Source: Clostridiales bacterium UBA7568
GTDB lineage: Bacteria; Bacillota; Clostridia; Oscillospirales; CAG-272
DNA: 64,000 nucleotides
Reading direction: 5' to 3'
Assembly (NCBI GenBank): GCA_002479075.1
Contig: DLLG01000004.1
Span: 152,111 to 216,110, forward strand
Within the stretch, counting starts at the first letter, position 1; each line of letters opens with the position of its first letter. Position numbers and translations under genes: made by a program. This document shows positions 24,977 to 32,817 of the stretch, in pieces. Below the pieces are notes generated by a model, which was given only the letters and a program-made list of their open reading frames with translations, had not been told where the DNA came from and ran no database searches.

Positions 24977-25506
24977 TTTCCTGCGTTCCTTTCGGGGAAA
25001 CATTTTTCGGGGTGTTTTTTTCTGAATTTATTTATTATCGGTTTTTCAAGACTGCGTTTGAAGCGGAAAAACAGGTTTTCGTTATAAGGAATCGGCACTG
25101 TCAGTATTGCGACGGCACCTGACCTGTTTGCGCAGAGGACATCCGTAAATATCTGATCGCCTATGACTGCTGCGTTGCGCGGCGAAACGGAAAACTCGGC
25201 GCAAGCCGCACGGACAGCCTTTGTCGACGGCTTTCCGCTTTTGCTTATGCAGAAAATACCGAGTTTTTTATTGAAAAGATTGACGCGCTCCTCTTTGTTG
25301 TTTGAAGCGATTGCGGCTTTTATGCCCGCGTCCGTAAGCGAGCGGATCCATTTTATGACCTTTTCCGTCGGCTCGGCGTCCCCATATGTAACCAGGGTGT
25401 TATCTATATCGAGAACAACAGCCTTTATGCCGCCGGAGAGCAGAAAGTCCGGCGTTATATCAAATGCGGAAGCAAAATACCAATCGGGGGAGAAACATTT
25501 TCCCAT
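24973..25506 (-). CDS. yqeG: YqeG-family HAD IIIA phosphatase
   Basis: A 177-residue HAD hydrolase. The nucleophile motif is VVLDIDNTLV near residue 32, motif II is AIASNN and motif III/IV is KPSTKAV..VIGDQIFTD. The family resembles mitochondrial phosphatidylglycerophosphate phosphatase PTPMT/Gep4-like enzymes, so a role in phospholipid synthesis is possible. It is followed by the yhaN-like gene rather than the common yqeH-aroE cluster. Confidence 0.9.
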   Translation of the reverse strand: MGKCFSPDWYFASAFDITPDFLLSGGIKAVVLDIDNTLVTYGDAEPTEKVIKWIRSLTDAGIKAAIASNNKEERVNLFNKKLGIFCISKSGKPSTKAVRAACAEFSVSPRNAAVIGDQIFTDVLCANRSGAVAILTVPIPYNENLFFRFKRSLEKPIINKFRKKHPEKCFPERNAGK

Positions 25507-25540
25507 AAGCCGCTCCTTTCTTCAAAACGCTCCATTTATC

Positions 25541-25569
25541 ATTATATCACACGCGTCGTTAATAATCAA
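25541..25569 (-). promoter_or_regulatory. Promoter of yqeG-yhaN-like
   Basis: Minus strand TTGATT (25569-25564) and TATAAT (25546-25541), spacer 17. Divergent from the HPF promoter about 50 bases away. Confidence 0.65.
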
Positions 25570-25617
25570 TACACTAAATAACCAAAAATATTCTATACGT
25601 TTTTTACAAAATATTCT

Positions 25618-25645
25618 TTGATTTGCCGTCATTTTATGGTATAAT
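25618..25645 (+). promoter_or_regulatory. Promoter of the hpf gene
   Basis: TTGATT at 25618-25623 and TATAAT at 25640-25645 with a 16-base spacer, 60 bases before the ATG. Confidence 0.65.
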
Positions 25646-25705
25646 ATAAATGCAGAGAGGGAAGAATTCCTCAAAGCAAATCTCCAAAGTGAAAGGTGAA
25701 ACGCT

Positions 25706-26230
25706 ATGAAAATCACATTCGTTTGCAAACAGGTTACAGCCGACGAGAAGCTGAAAGCTCTCATTGAAAAAAAGATCGGCAAACTGGAAAAGTTTTTCCG
25801 TGACGATGCGGAAGCATTTGTAACACTTTCGAGGTATAAAAAAACGGAAGTGCTTGAGCTGACCATCTCTATGGGCGGAACGCTTTTCAGAAGCGAGGTG
25901 GAAGGCGAGAGCTTTTATCACGATATCGACGTAGCTGTCGATGTAATCGAGCGTCAGCTCCGTAAAAACAAGACGCGCCTTGAAAAAAAGGTTCGCAAGG
26001 AAGCGTTTGCGGAACCCGAATATGCGGGGGAAGAGATTGAGGAGGATTCCGAGGAGCTGATAAGAACCAAAAAGTTTGACCTTCGCCCGATGACAACGGA
26101 GGACGCAATCCTTCAGATGAACCTGCTGGATCATACGTTCTTTGTTTTCTTGAATCAGGATACGGACACCGTATGCGTTGTTTACAGGAGAAACGACGGG
26201 GGATACGGACTTATAGAAACGCAGAGATAA
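25706..26230 (+). CDS. hpf: Ribosome hibernation-promoting factor, long form
   Basis: A 174-residue protein that pairs 70S ribosomes into inactive 100S dimers in stationary phase. The N-terminal RaiA/S30AE domain (residues 1-95: KLEKFF, AFVTLSRYKK, YHDIDVAVDVIERQL) binds in the decoding channel. The C-terminal dimerisation domain (from about 120: KFDLRPMTTEDAILQMNLLDHTFF) marks the long form of Gram-positive bacteria. GAAAGGTG is seven bases before the ATG. A structured intergenic region follows it. Confidence 0.96.
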   Translation: MKITFVCKQVTADEKLKALIEKKIGKLEKFFRDDAEAFVTLSRYKKTEVLELTISMGGTLFRSEVEGESFYHDIDVAVDVIERQLRKNKTRLEKKVRKEAFAEPEYAGEEIEEDSEELIRTKKFDLRPMTTEDAILQMNLLDHTFFVFLNQDTDTVCVVYRRNDGGYGLIETQR

Positions 26231-26239
26231 AAATGGGCT

Positions 26240-26366
26240 GCTAAAAAAGCGCAGACCGAAAAAGCGGAGTAAAAGAGAGATGCGCCGCATATGGCTTGCG
26301 GCGAAAACGTGCGCTTTTGCGGGCAGTTCATACAGAGGAAGGGGAAGCCGGTTGGCTTCCCCTGTT
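26240..26366 (+). ncRNA. Candidate structured RNA ending in a terminator
   Basis: The stretch after hpf has nested pairings: AAAAGCGCA near 26245 with TGCGCTTTT near 26309 (nine pairs); an outer CTGC/GCAG pair; an inner CGCCGCA/TGCGGCG hairpin near 26283-26303; and a small CCG/CGG hairpin. It ends in a strong terminator, GGGGAAGCC 26341-26349 with GGCTTCCCC 26354-26362, then TGTTTTG. It could be an hpf 3' UTR or a processed small RNA. The family is not recognised. The next 110 bases, up to the rlmD promoter, hold nothing I can name. Confidence 0.45.
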
Positions 26367-26480
26367 TTGTTTATGTTGCTTTTTCTCCCGTCGAAACCCG
26401 CTCCTGACGTACCTATGTACACCGACGGAGCGACTTTCGGCGGCTCTGCGGATTTTTATCCGACCCATTATCGTTTTTTG

Positions 26481-26509
26481 TTGCTTTATGCAATATTTTA
26501 TGGTATCAT
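26481..26509 (+). promoter_or_regulatory. Promoter of the rlmD-ASCH-yhhN-radical SAM unit
   Basis: TTGCTT at 26481-26486 and TATCAT at 26504-26509, spacer 17, 40 bases before the rlmD ATG. Confidence 0.6.
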
Positions 26510-26549
26510 TGAAACGTAGAAGTGTAAATCAAAGGAGAAACGCAGTCCG

Positions 26550-27905
26550 ATGCCGAAGAAAAACGATGTTTTGAGACTTGAAATAACCGATATGACCCCG
26601 GAAGGGGCGGGAGTCGGCAGGTGCGACGGTTATGTGCTGTTCGTCTTCGGTACGGCACCGGGAGACATAATCGACGCGCTTGTTATGAAAGCGGGAAAGA
26701 GCTACGGATACGCAAAGGCGATAAATATAGTCAAACCCTCGCCGTACAGAGAGGATAGCGACTGCTCCGTTTTCGGTAGGTGCGGAGGCTGCGTTTTCCG
26801 TCATATAAAATACGAAAAAGAGCTTGAAATAAAGAAAAAGACCGTCGATGAAAACCTGAAAAGACTCGGCGGACTGGATATAGAATGTGAGAGGATAATT
26901 CCGTCCCCGCAGATAACTGGTTACAGAAACAAGGCGCAGTATCCTGCCGCCGTTATCGACGGAAAAATGCGCTTCGGATTTTACTCGAGACACAGCCATA
27001 GGGTTGCTCCCTGCGAAAGCTGTCCTCTCCAGCCGAATTTTTATGCGGACATCGTGCGGGCTGTCGGTCGCTTTTGCGACGAAAACAAAATAACCGCATA
27101 TGATGAAGAGACCGGAAAAGGGCTTCTCCGTCATCTTTATATAAGAGACGGGCGACGGAGCGGCGAGATTCTTGTCTGCCTCGTTGCAACGGGAGAGGTG
27201 CCGAACGTCGGCAGACTTATAAAAATGCTGACGGAGCTGAACAAAAATATAAAGAGCATCGTGCTCAACGTCAATAATAAAGATACAAACGTCATTCTCT
27301 CAAGCGACTGTCGCACTCTTTGGGGCAAGGACGCTATTTCGGATGTTCTCTGCGGGCTGGAATTCGAGATCTCGCCGAGGTCGTTTTATCAGGTCAATCA
27401 CGACGGAGCCGAAAAGCTCTACGGAATAGCGGCGGAATTTGCCGAGCCGGAGGGGAAAACCGTCCTTGACTTATATTGCGGAACGGGCACGATCGGGCTT
27501 TCAATGGCGCGCAGAGCGAAAAATGTAATCGGCGCGGAGATAATTCCGGAGGCTGTTGAAAACGCAAAAAACAATGCGGAAAGAAACGGGATAAATAACG
27601 CTGAATTTATCTGTGCCGACGCTGGAGAAGCTGCGGAAAAGCTCGCGCGGGACGGGCTTTTGCCGGATGTGATAATAGTTGATCCGCCGCGCTCCGGTTG
27701 CTCAGAGCAGACGCTTTCCGCAATTGCGGAAATGGCACCGGAGAGAGTCGTTATGGTCTCTTGTGACAGCGCAACCGCGGCAAGGGACTGCAAGCGTCTT
27801 TCCGAACTCGGATACAGGGCGGAAAAAGCCGTCGCCGTCGATATGTTTGCAAGAACGGGACACGTTGAAGCTGTGATAAAGCTTACAAAATGCTCCATAA
27901 AATGA
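26550..27905 (+). CDS. rlmD: 23S rRNA (uracil-5-)-methyltransferase RlmD/RlmCD type
   Basis: A 451-residue RumA-type enzyme. An N-terminal TRAM domain (residues 1-58) precedes an iron-sulphur cluster cysteine set (CSVFGRCGGCVF with a later Cys in CESC). The SAM domain has VLDLYCGTGTIGLSMA near 307, and the catalytic region VSCDSATAARD carries the cysteine nucleophile, with IVDPPRSGC before it. It methylates uracil in 23S rRNA (U1939 and, in Gram-positive bacteria, often U747 too). AAAGGAG is upstream of the ATG. Confidence 0.95.
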   Translation: MPKKNDVLRLEITDMTPEGAGVGRCDGYVLFVFGTAPGDIIDALVMKAGKSYGYAKAINIVKPSPYREDSDCSVFGRCGGCVFRHIKYEKELEIKKKTVDENLKRLGGLDIECERIIPSPQITGYRNKAQYPAAVIDGKMRFGFYSRHSHRVAPCESCPLQPNFYADIVRAVGRFCDENKITAYDEETGKGLLRHLYIRDGRRSGEILVCLVATGEVPNVGRLIKMLTELNKNIKSIVLNVNNKDTNVILSSDCRTLWGKDAISDVLCGLEFEISPRSFYQVNHDGAEKLYGIAAEFAEPEGKTVLDLYCGTGTIGLSMARRAKNVIGAEIIPEAVENAKNNAERNGINNAEFICADAGEAAEKLARDGLLPDVIIVDPPRSGCSEQTLSAIAEMAPERVVMVSCDSATAARDCKRLSELGYRAEKAVAVDMFARTGHVEAVIKLTKCSIK

Positions 27906-28231
27906 ACCTTGCCCCGTCCCCGTTTGAAATGATAAAGAGCGGGGAAAAGACGATTGAGCTACGGCTTTATGACGAAAAGCGCAGAGCGGTCGGAGTCGGA
28001 GACACGATAGAATTTACTAGCGCGGAAAGCGGGGAGAAAATTTCCGCCCGCGTGAAGGCGATATATGTTTTTGATAGCTTTGAGGAGCTGTACAGTCGTC
28101 TTCCGCTTGAAAAGTGCGGATATAAAAAAGAGGAGCTTGCGACGGCAAGCCCTTGCGATATGGAAAAATATTATTCTGCGGAGGAGCAGAAAAACAGCGG
28201 CGTTTGCGGAATTGAGATCAAAAGAATTTAA
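27890..28231 (+). CDS. ASCH-domain protein
   Basis: A 113-residue single-domain protein of the ASCH/PUA-like fold. Features: FEMIKSGEKTIELRLYDEKRRAVGVGDTIEF and a later ARVKAIYVFDSFEEL, with the conserved GxKxxExR-type motif seen as GEKTIELR. ASCH domains bind RNA; some members are N4-acetylcytidine amidohydrolases or ribonucleases. It overlaps the end of rlmD by 16 bases, so the two are co-translated, consistent with an RNA-related role. Confidence 0.88.
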   Translation: MLHKMNLAPSPFEMIKSGEKTIELRLYDEKRRAVGVGDTIEFTSAESGEKISARVKAIYVFDSFEELYSRLPLEKCGYKKEELATASPCDMEKYYSAEEQKNSGVCGIEIKRI

Positions 28232-28244
28232 CGGAGGATGTTTT

Positions 28245-28919
28245 ATGGCAAAATATTTACTCATCGCAATGACGGCGATCTCGGCGGCAACATTCATCTT
28301 TTTCAAGGTCAGAACGAAGGGCGGCATCGTCACGGTGACAAAGGCTCTTGCGGCGGTATCGTTTGTGTCGCTCGGGTTTGTTATGCTCTCCGAAGCGCCT
28401 GCAAAAGCAGGCTTTATAATGCTTTTCGGACTTGTGCTCGGAATGGTTGGCGACGTTTTCCTTGACGCATCGCACGTCTGCCCGGAGGAACCGGCGTTTC
28501 TTCCCGTCGGTATGGCGGCGTTTGCGATCGAGCATATTGCTGTGTTTGCGGCTGTAAACGTTGCCTGCGGGTTTTCACCGATGTATTTCGGAATTTCTCT
28601 TGCCTCCGGCGCTGCGACTGCACTCGCCGTTCTCTTTGCCGTTCGCAAAAATATGAATTTCGGTAAGCTGTTTTATCCCGCAGCAGTATATGCCTCCCTC
28701 CTTACGGCAACAACGGCTTATTATATTGTTATGACGGTTATCGGAGGGCTTGCCGTTACGCTCGCAATCGGAGCGGGCCTGTTTTTCATATCGGATTTCG
28801 TAATCCTTTTCATTCTTTTCGGAGGAAAAGATACGGCAAAGATGAATGTTTTAAACCTTGTCACATATTTTGCGGCGCAGGTTATGTATGCGCTTTCGCT
28901 CGGAGGGCTTGCCGCGTAA
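28245..28919 (+). CDS. YhhN/TMEM86-family membrane protein (lysoplasmalogenase-like)
   Basis: A 224-residue protein with about eight membrane helices. The family motifs are FGLVLGMVGDVFLD near residue 66 and a later LFFISDFVILF. Characterised homologues hydrolyse lysoplasmalogen, and plasmalogens do occur in anaerobic clostridia, so the activity is plausible. The start is ATG 28245 after ACGGAGG; the longer open frame reaches back into the ASCH gene and was cut. Confidence 0.85.
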   Translation: MAKYLLIAMTAISAATFIFFKVRTKGGIVTVTKALAAVSFVSLGFVMLSEAPAKAGFIMLFGLVLGMVGDVFLDASHVCPEEPAFLPVGMAAFAIEHIAVFAAVNVACGFSPMYFGISLASGAATALAVLFAVRKNMNFGKLFYPAAVYASLLTATTAYYIVMTVIGGLAVTLAIGAGLFFISDFVILFILFGGKDTAKMNVLNLVTYFAAQVMYALSLGGLAA

Positions 28920-28923
28920 GGAT

Positions 28924-29808
28924 ATGGAAAAATGCAATATTTGTCCCCGCGGATGTGGGGTTGAAAGAAACATAAAAGCGGGCTTTTGCGGCGAAAAGGC
29001 TACTGTCCGTCTTGCGCGCGCCGCGTTGCATTATTGGGAGGAGCCCTGCATATCAGGCGAAAAAGGCTCGGGTACCGTCTTCTTTTCAGGGTGCAATCTA
29101 CGTTGCGTCTATTGCCAGAACTACGGCATTTCTCGCGGCGAAGTCGGCAGGGAGGTGACGGAGGAGCGTCTTTGCGAAATATTTTTTGAGCTTAAAGCGC
29201 GGGGCGCAAACAACATAAATCTTGTAACCCCGACGCATTTTTCGGAGCCGATAAAGCGCGCGGTTGCCGTCGCAAAGGAAAAAGGGCTCGGCTTGCCTGT
29301 CGTTTGGAACACGGGCGGCTATGAAAAAGCCGAGATGATAACTTCGCTTGACAAAACTGTCGATATCTATCTGACAGACTTCAAATATATGTCATCCTCG
29401 CTTGCCGAAAAATATTCTGCGGCAAGGGATTATCCCGAATTTGCAAAGTCTGCGCTTGCAGAAATGGTGCGCACGAAGGGACGTCCCGTAACCGAAAACT
29501 GGCTGATGAAGAGCGGGGTTATCGTCCGTCATCTTGTTCTGCCCGGCTGCACAGACGATTCGATCCGCATAATGGATTATCTTCATTCCGAATACGGGGA
29601 TGACATCATCATAAGCATAATGAGCCAGTTTACGCCGGACAAATCCCGTCTTGCGGGCTATCCCGAGCTTTGCCGGAAGCTGACGAAATACGAATATTCG
29701 AAGGTCGTCGATTATGCGGACAAGATCGGCGTTTCGCTTGCATATGTTCAGGAGGGGAGCGCCGCAAAGGAGAGCTTTATCCCCGATTTTGACTATACCG
29801 GCGTTTAA
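28924..29808 (+). CDS. Radical SAM protein (PflA/AmmeMemoRadiSam-like)
   Basis: A 294-residue radical SAM enzyme. An N-terminal cysteine set (CNICPRGCGVER, GFCGEK) resembles extra zinc or cluster sites, and the radical SAM motif is FSGCNLRCVYCQNYGISRG. NLVTPTHF and PVVWNTGGYE follow, as in the PflX group of uncharacterised activating-enzyme-like proteins. The substrate is unknown. The start was set at MEKCNICPRG, where homology begins; its ribosome site AAGGA is very close. The stop overlaps that of yunB on the other strand. Confidence 0.85.
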   Translation: MEKCNICPRGCGVERNIKAGFCGEKATVRLARAALHYWEEPCISGEKGSGTVFFSGCNLRCVYCQNYGISRGEVGREVTEERLCEIFFELKARGANNINLVTPTHFSEPIKRAVAVAKEKGLGLPVVWNTGGYEKAEMITSLDKTVDIYLTDFKYMSSSLAEKYSAARDYPEFAKSALAEMVRTKGRPVTENWLMKSGVIVRHLVLPGCTDDSIRIMDYLHSEYGDDIIISIMSQFTPDKSRLAGYPELCRKLTKYEYSKVVDYADKIGVSLAYVQEGSAAKESFIPDFDYTGV

Positions 29809-30455
29809 TCTCCGCCGGCGAGAAAGACCGTCGGCACCTCGCCTATTATAACCGTCTCCGCAATGCAGATGTCCGTTTCCGTATCGACGTCGACCGTCGA
29901 TATAAGGAGCATTGCCGTTATGCTGACGCGAACGGAGAGCGTTATCTTGTGTAGGCTCTGGTTTATTCCGGCGGACACAAGCGAGCTTTTGACAGTCGTC
30001 TCTGCGCTGCCGTTCGGCTCAACGCTTGCTGGAATTCGCCAGGACGGAAACCTGCCGAAGACGATCTCGTCATCCATAATGTTTGAAACGGAGATCGTGA
30101 CGCTGTATTCTCCGTATGCCTTGATTTTCTCGTTTATCTTCTCCGTGACGAGTGCGCGGAGAAGATTTATTTTTGTGCTGTCGGTTTCTATTGAGAGAAT
30201 TTTCCCGTCTGAGCCGTATCTGATGCTGACGAGCTTTTCTTCATATCCGGTCATCGCCTCGCTTATTGCCTCGTTTATGACGCGGGTCATCTCTGCCTTC
30301 AGTTGCGGTGTCGCGGCGGCGCAGACGAGCGGGTCGAGCTTTTGGTTGAGATAGATTACGGAGAGCAGCGCGAATATTATGACGCACGCAAACACGGCGA
30401 GAATTTTCTTCCCCTTTTTGCGCTTGCGGAAAGTACATTCTGTAATAAAAATCAC
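29805..30455 (-). CDS. yunB: Sporulation protein YunB
   Basis: A 216-residue protein with a basic N-terminus and one membrane helix near residues 18-38. Family segments: NEAISEAM, ITVSNIM-like VTISVSNIMDDE, and VPTVFLAG at the end. In Bacillus, YunB is made in the mother cell and affects spore formation, so this genome probably belongs to a sporulating lineage. The GTG at 30455 lies inside the right arm of the ispA terminator; AGAGGGG is only one or two bases before it, while an in-frame ATT at 30446 has ideal spacing. The true start is unsettled. Confidence 0.88.
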   Translation of the reverse strand: MIFITECTFRKRKKGKKILAVFACVIIFALLSVIYLNQKLDPLVCAAATPQLKAEMTRVINEAISEAMTGYEEKLVSIRYGSDGKILSIETDSTKINLLRALVTEKINEKIKAYGEYSVTISVSNIMDDEIVFGRFPSWRIPASVEPNGSAETTVKSSLVSAGINQSLHKITLSVRVSITAMLLISTVDVDTETDICIAETVIIGEVPTVFLAGGD

Positions 30456-30494
30456 CCCTCTTTGCTGAAATTCTATGCAAAGAGGGGTGGTTTT
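30447..30494 (-). terminator. ispA terminator overlapping the yunB start
   Basis: On the minus strand CACCCCTCTTTGC (30489-30477) pairs with GCAAAGAGGGGTG (30465-30453) in a perfect 13-bp stem, followed by ATTTTTATT. The right arm also supplies the ribosome site and GTG of yunB. Confidence 0.88.
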
Positions 30495-30495
30495 G

Positions 30496-31386
30496 TTATT
30501 TATTTCTCAAAAGAAGAAATTCCGCAAGGGAAATAAGGTCGTCCGAGCCTTCGTAAGGCTTTATCGCGTCTATGGCGGATTCGGTCAGCTCCTTTGCGTA
30601 TTTTCTCGCTTCGCCGACCGTCATAAACGATATGAAGGTCGTCTTTCCCTCCGCGGCGTCCGCGTGAGTGGCTTTGCCGAGCAGAGCAGGGTCGCCCTCA
30701 ACGTCAAGAATATCGTCGATTATCTGAAACGCCGTGCCGATGCCGCTTGCATATCTGACGGCGGCGACGGAGCGAGGGTCGCTTTCATCCGTTATTTCCG
30801 CCGCGTGACAGCCGAGCAGAACGGAGGCTTTCATCAGCGCGCCCGTCTTTTTGTCGTGCATTTTCAGAAGAAGCGGGAAATCAGGCTTTTTCTTTTCGCC
30901 GAGCAAATCGATCTCCTGCCCGCCCATCATCCCGGTTGCGCCCGCAAGACGGGTCAGCATTGCGACGGCGCTTCTCGCCGCTTCCGGCGAAACGAAGCTG
31001 TTCAGAGCCGCAACCTCATATCCCCTTGTTATCAGCGCGTCGCCGCAGAGAAGGGCAATGTCCTCTCCGTAAACCTTGTGATTTGTCGGCTTGCCGCGAC
31101 GGAGATCGTCGTTGTCCATACAGGGCATATCGTCGTGAACAAGGGACGAAGCGTGCACCATTTCGATGGCGCAGGCAAACGGCATAGCCGCCCTTGCGTC
31201 TCCGCCGAAAAGCCTGCAAAAGGCGTCGCAGAGGAAGGGACGTATTCTCTTTCCTCCCGAAAGGGCGCTGTATCTCATTGCGGAATAGAGCGTTTCAAGG
31301 TCGGGATCGGGGGTTATGAGATATTTTTCAAGCTCCGCCGTGACCCTCTCCGCGTATTCGCTCATCTTTGTGCGTATATCCATCAT
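30496..31386 (-). CDS. ispA: Polyprenyl synthetase (farnesyl/geranyl diphosphate synthase)
   Basis: A 296-residue all-helical prenyltransferase making short-chain isoprenoid diphosphates. First aspartate-rich motif LVHDDMPCMDNDD near residue 85, second FQIIDDILD near 225, and GGKRIRP near 45. The spacing fits farnesyl or geranylgeranyl products. The start is ATG 31386, overlapping the xseB stop by four bases; an upstream open frame was rejected. It ends the nusB operon; dxs, which often follows, is not present in this window. Confidence 0.95.
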   Translation of the reverse strand: MMDIRTKMSEYAERVTAELEKYLITPDPDLETLYSAMRYSALSGGKRIRPFLCDAFCRLFGGDARAAMPFACAIEMVHASSLVHDDMPCMDNDDLRRGKPTNHKVYGEDIALLCGDALITRGYEVAALNSFVSPEAARSAVAMLTRLAGATGMMGGQEIDLLGEKKKPDFPLLLKMHDKKTGALMKASVLLGCHAAEITDESDPRSVAAVRYASGIGTAFQIIDDILDVEGDPALLGKATHADAAEGKTTFISFMTVGEARKYAKELTESAIDAIKPYEGSDDLISLAEFLLLRNK

Positions 31387-31601
31387 TTCATAGGGGGAAA
31401 TTCGGTTTCCCCGTCCTCCGTTACAAGTCTGATCTTCTTTTCGGCATTGTCGAGCTCTTTTTTGCATCTGCGGACGAGCGCCGTACCTTCTTCGAAAAGC
31501 TCAAGCAGCTTGTCAAGCTCCGCTTTGCCACTGTCCATCTCGCCGACTATTTCTTCAAGCCTTGAAAGTGCTTCTTCAAAACTCATTTTCTTTTCAGCCA
31601 T
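31383..31601 (-). CDS. xseB: Exodeoxyribonuclease VII small subunit
   Basis: A 72-residue helical protein with the family pattern FEEALSRLEEIVGEMDSGKAEL, the 2-helix coiled coil that coats the large subunit. It overlaps xseA by eight bases and ispA by four, so the three are tightly coupled. Confidence 0.95.
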   Translation of the reverse strand: MAEKKMSFEEALSRLEEIVGEMDSGKAELDKLLELFEEGTALVRRCKKELDNAEKKIRLVTEDGETEFPPMK

Positions 31602-32817
31602 TCTTTTTTCCTCCTTTGCGGTGTTTTTCCGTCACAACGGCGTCAATTTCGCCGTCCGAAACCTTTATTTTCAGTCCCTCGCCGATTTTTGCGTCCTCCG
31701 TACTTTTTATGAGCGCGCCGCTTTCGGAGAATACGGCTCCGTAACCTCTTGAAAGCACGGCGAGGGGATTCAATGCGTTCAGCGCGGCGGCAGAGCCGCG
31801 AAGCGACAGTTTCTTCTTTTCAATATCCGCCTGCGCGCGCGATACGATCTTCTCCGAAAGGGTATCGAGATAAATGCGCCTATCGTCTATGAAGTTCATC
31901 GGATTTTTCATCATTCTCGACGACGAAATCCTTTCCAGCTTTTCGCGCAGAATGTCAAGCCGTCTTTGCATTGCCGACCTCATATGAGCCGACTGTGACG
32001 AGAGAAGCGAGATTATATCGCTTTTGTCCGGCGTTGCACGCTCTGCGGCGGCAGACGGCGTCGGCGCACGAAGGTCGGCGGCAAAATCGCAGATTGTAAA
32101 GTCTGTTTCGTGCCCTACTGCGGAGATTACGGGGACGGGCGAGGAGCGGATTTTCCTTGCAAGAGCTTCGCTGTTGAATGACCAGAGGTCTTCGATCGAG
32201 CCGCCTCCGCGACCGATGATTATGACGTCCGCAGGTGCGTAAAAGCCGAAATATTCAAGTCCTGCAAGGAGAGTCGGCACGGAGCCTTCCCCCTGGACAA
32301 CGGCGGGATAAACGCAGATTTCCGCAAGCGGGAAGCGTCTGCCTGCAATGTTTATTATGTCCCGCACAGCCGCTCCCGTCGGCGAGGTGATAACGCCTAT
32401 GCGCCTCGGATAGCGGGGGACAGGTTTTTTGATTGCTTCATCGAACAGCCCTTCGCCCGCCAGCTTTTTCTTGAGCTGTTCGTATGCAAGGCTGAGTGCG
32501 CCGATACCGTCCGGCTCGAGCGATGTAATGTACAGTTGGTATTGACCGTCTCTTTCATAAACGGAAGCCCTGCCGCAGGCGATGACCTTCATCCCGTCCG
32601 TCGGGGCGAATTTCAGCCTTTGCGCAGACGAATTGAACATAACGGCGCGGACAGCCCCGCCTGCGTCCTTTAAGGTGAAATAGCAATGACCGCTTGAATA
32701 TCGTTTGAAGTTTGATATTTCGCCGCGGACAAGCAGCCCCGAAAGCAGCGGGTCGCCGTCCAGCTTGGCTTTTATATATAAATTCAGCTCCGTTACGGAG
32801 ATTATCTGCCGTTCCAT
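31594..32817 (-). CDS. xseA: Exodeoxyribonuclease VII large subunit
   Basis: A 407-residue nuclease that degrades single-stranded DNA from both ends. It has an N-terminal OB fold (GEISNFKRYSSGHCYFTLKD, 12-60), the catalytic core (GVITSPTGAAVRDI, IIGRGGGSIEDLWSFNSE, ISAVGHETDFTICDFAADLRAPTPSAAAE) and a C-terminal coiled coil with LSRGYGAVF. It overlaps the Kae1-like gene by 16 bases upstream. Confidence 0.96.
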   Translation of the reverse strand: MERQIISVTELNLYIKAKLDGDPLLSGLLVRGEISNFKRYSSGHCYFTLKDAGGAVRAVMFNSSAQRLKFAPTDGMKVIACGRASVYERDGQYQLYITSLEPDGIGALSLAYEQLKKKLAGEGLFDEAIKKPVPRYPRRIGVITSPTGAAVRDIINIAGRRFPLAEICVYPAVVQGEGSVPTLLAGLEYFGFYAPADVIIIGRGGGSIEDLWSFNSEALARKIRSSPVPVISAVGHETDFTICDFAADLRAPTPSAAAERATPDKSDIISLLSSQSAHMRSAMQRRLDILREKLERISSSRMMKNPMNFIDDRRIYLDTLSEKIVSRAQADIEKKKLSLRGSAAALNALNPLAVLSRGYGAVFSESGALIKSTEDAKIGEGLKIKVSDGEIDAVVTEKHRKGGKKNG

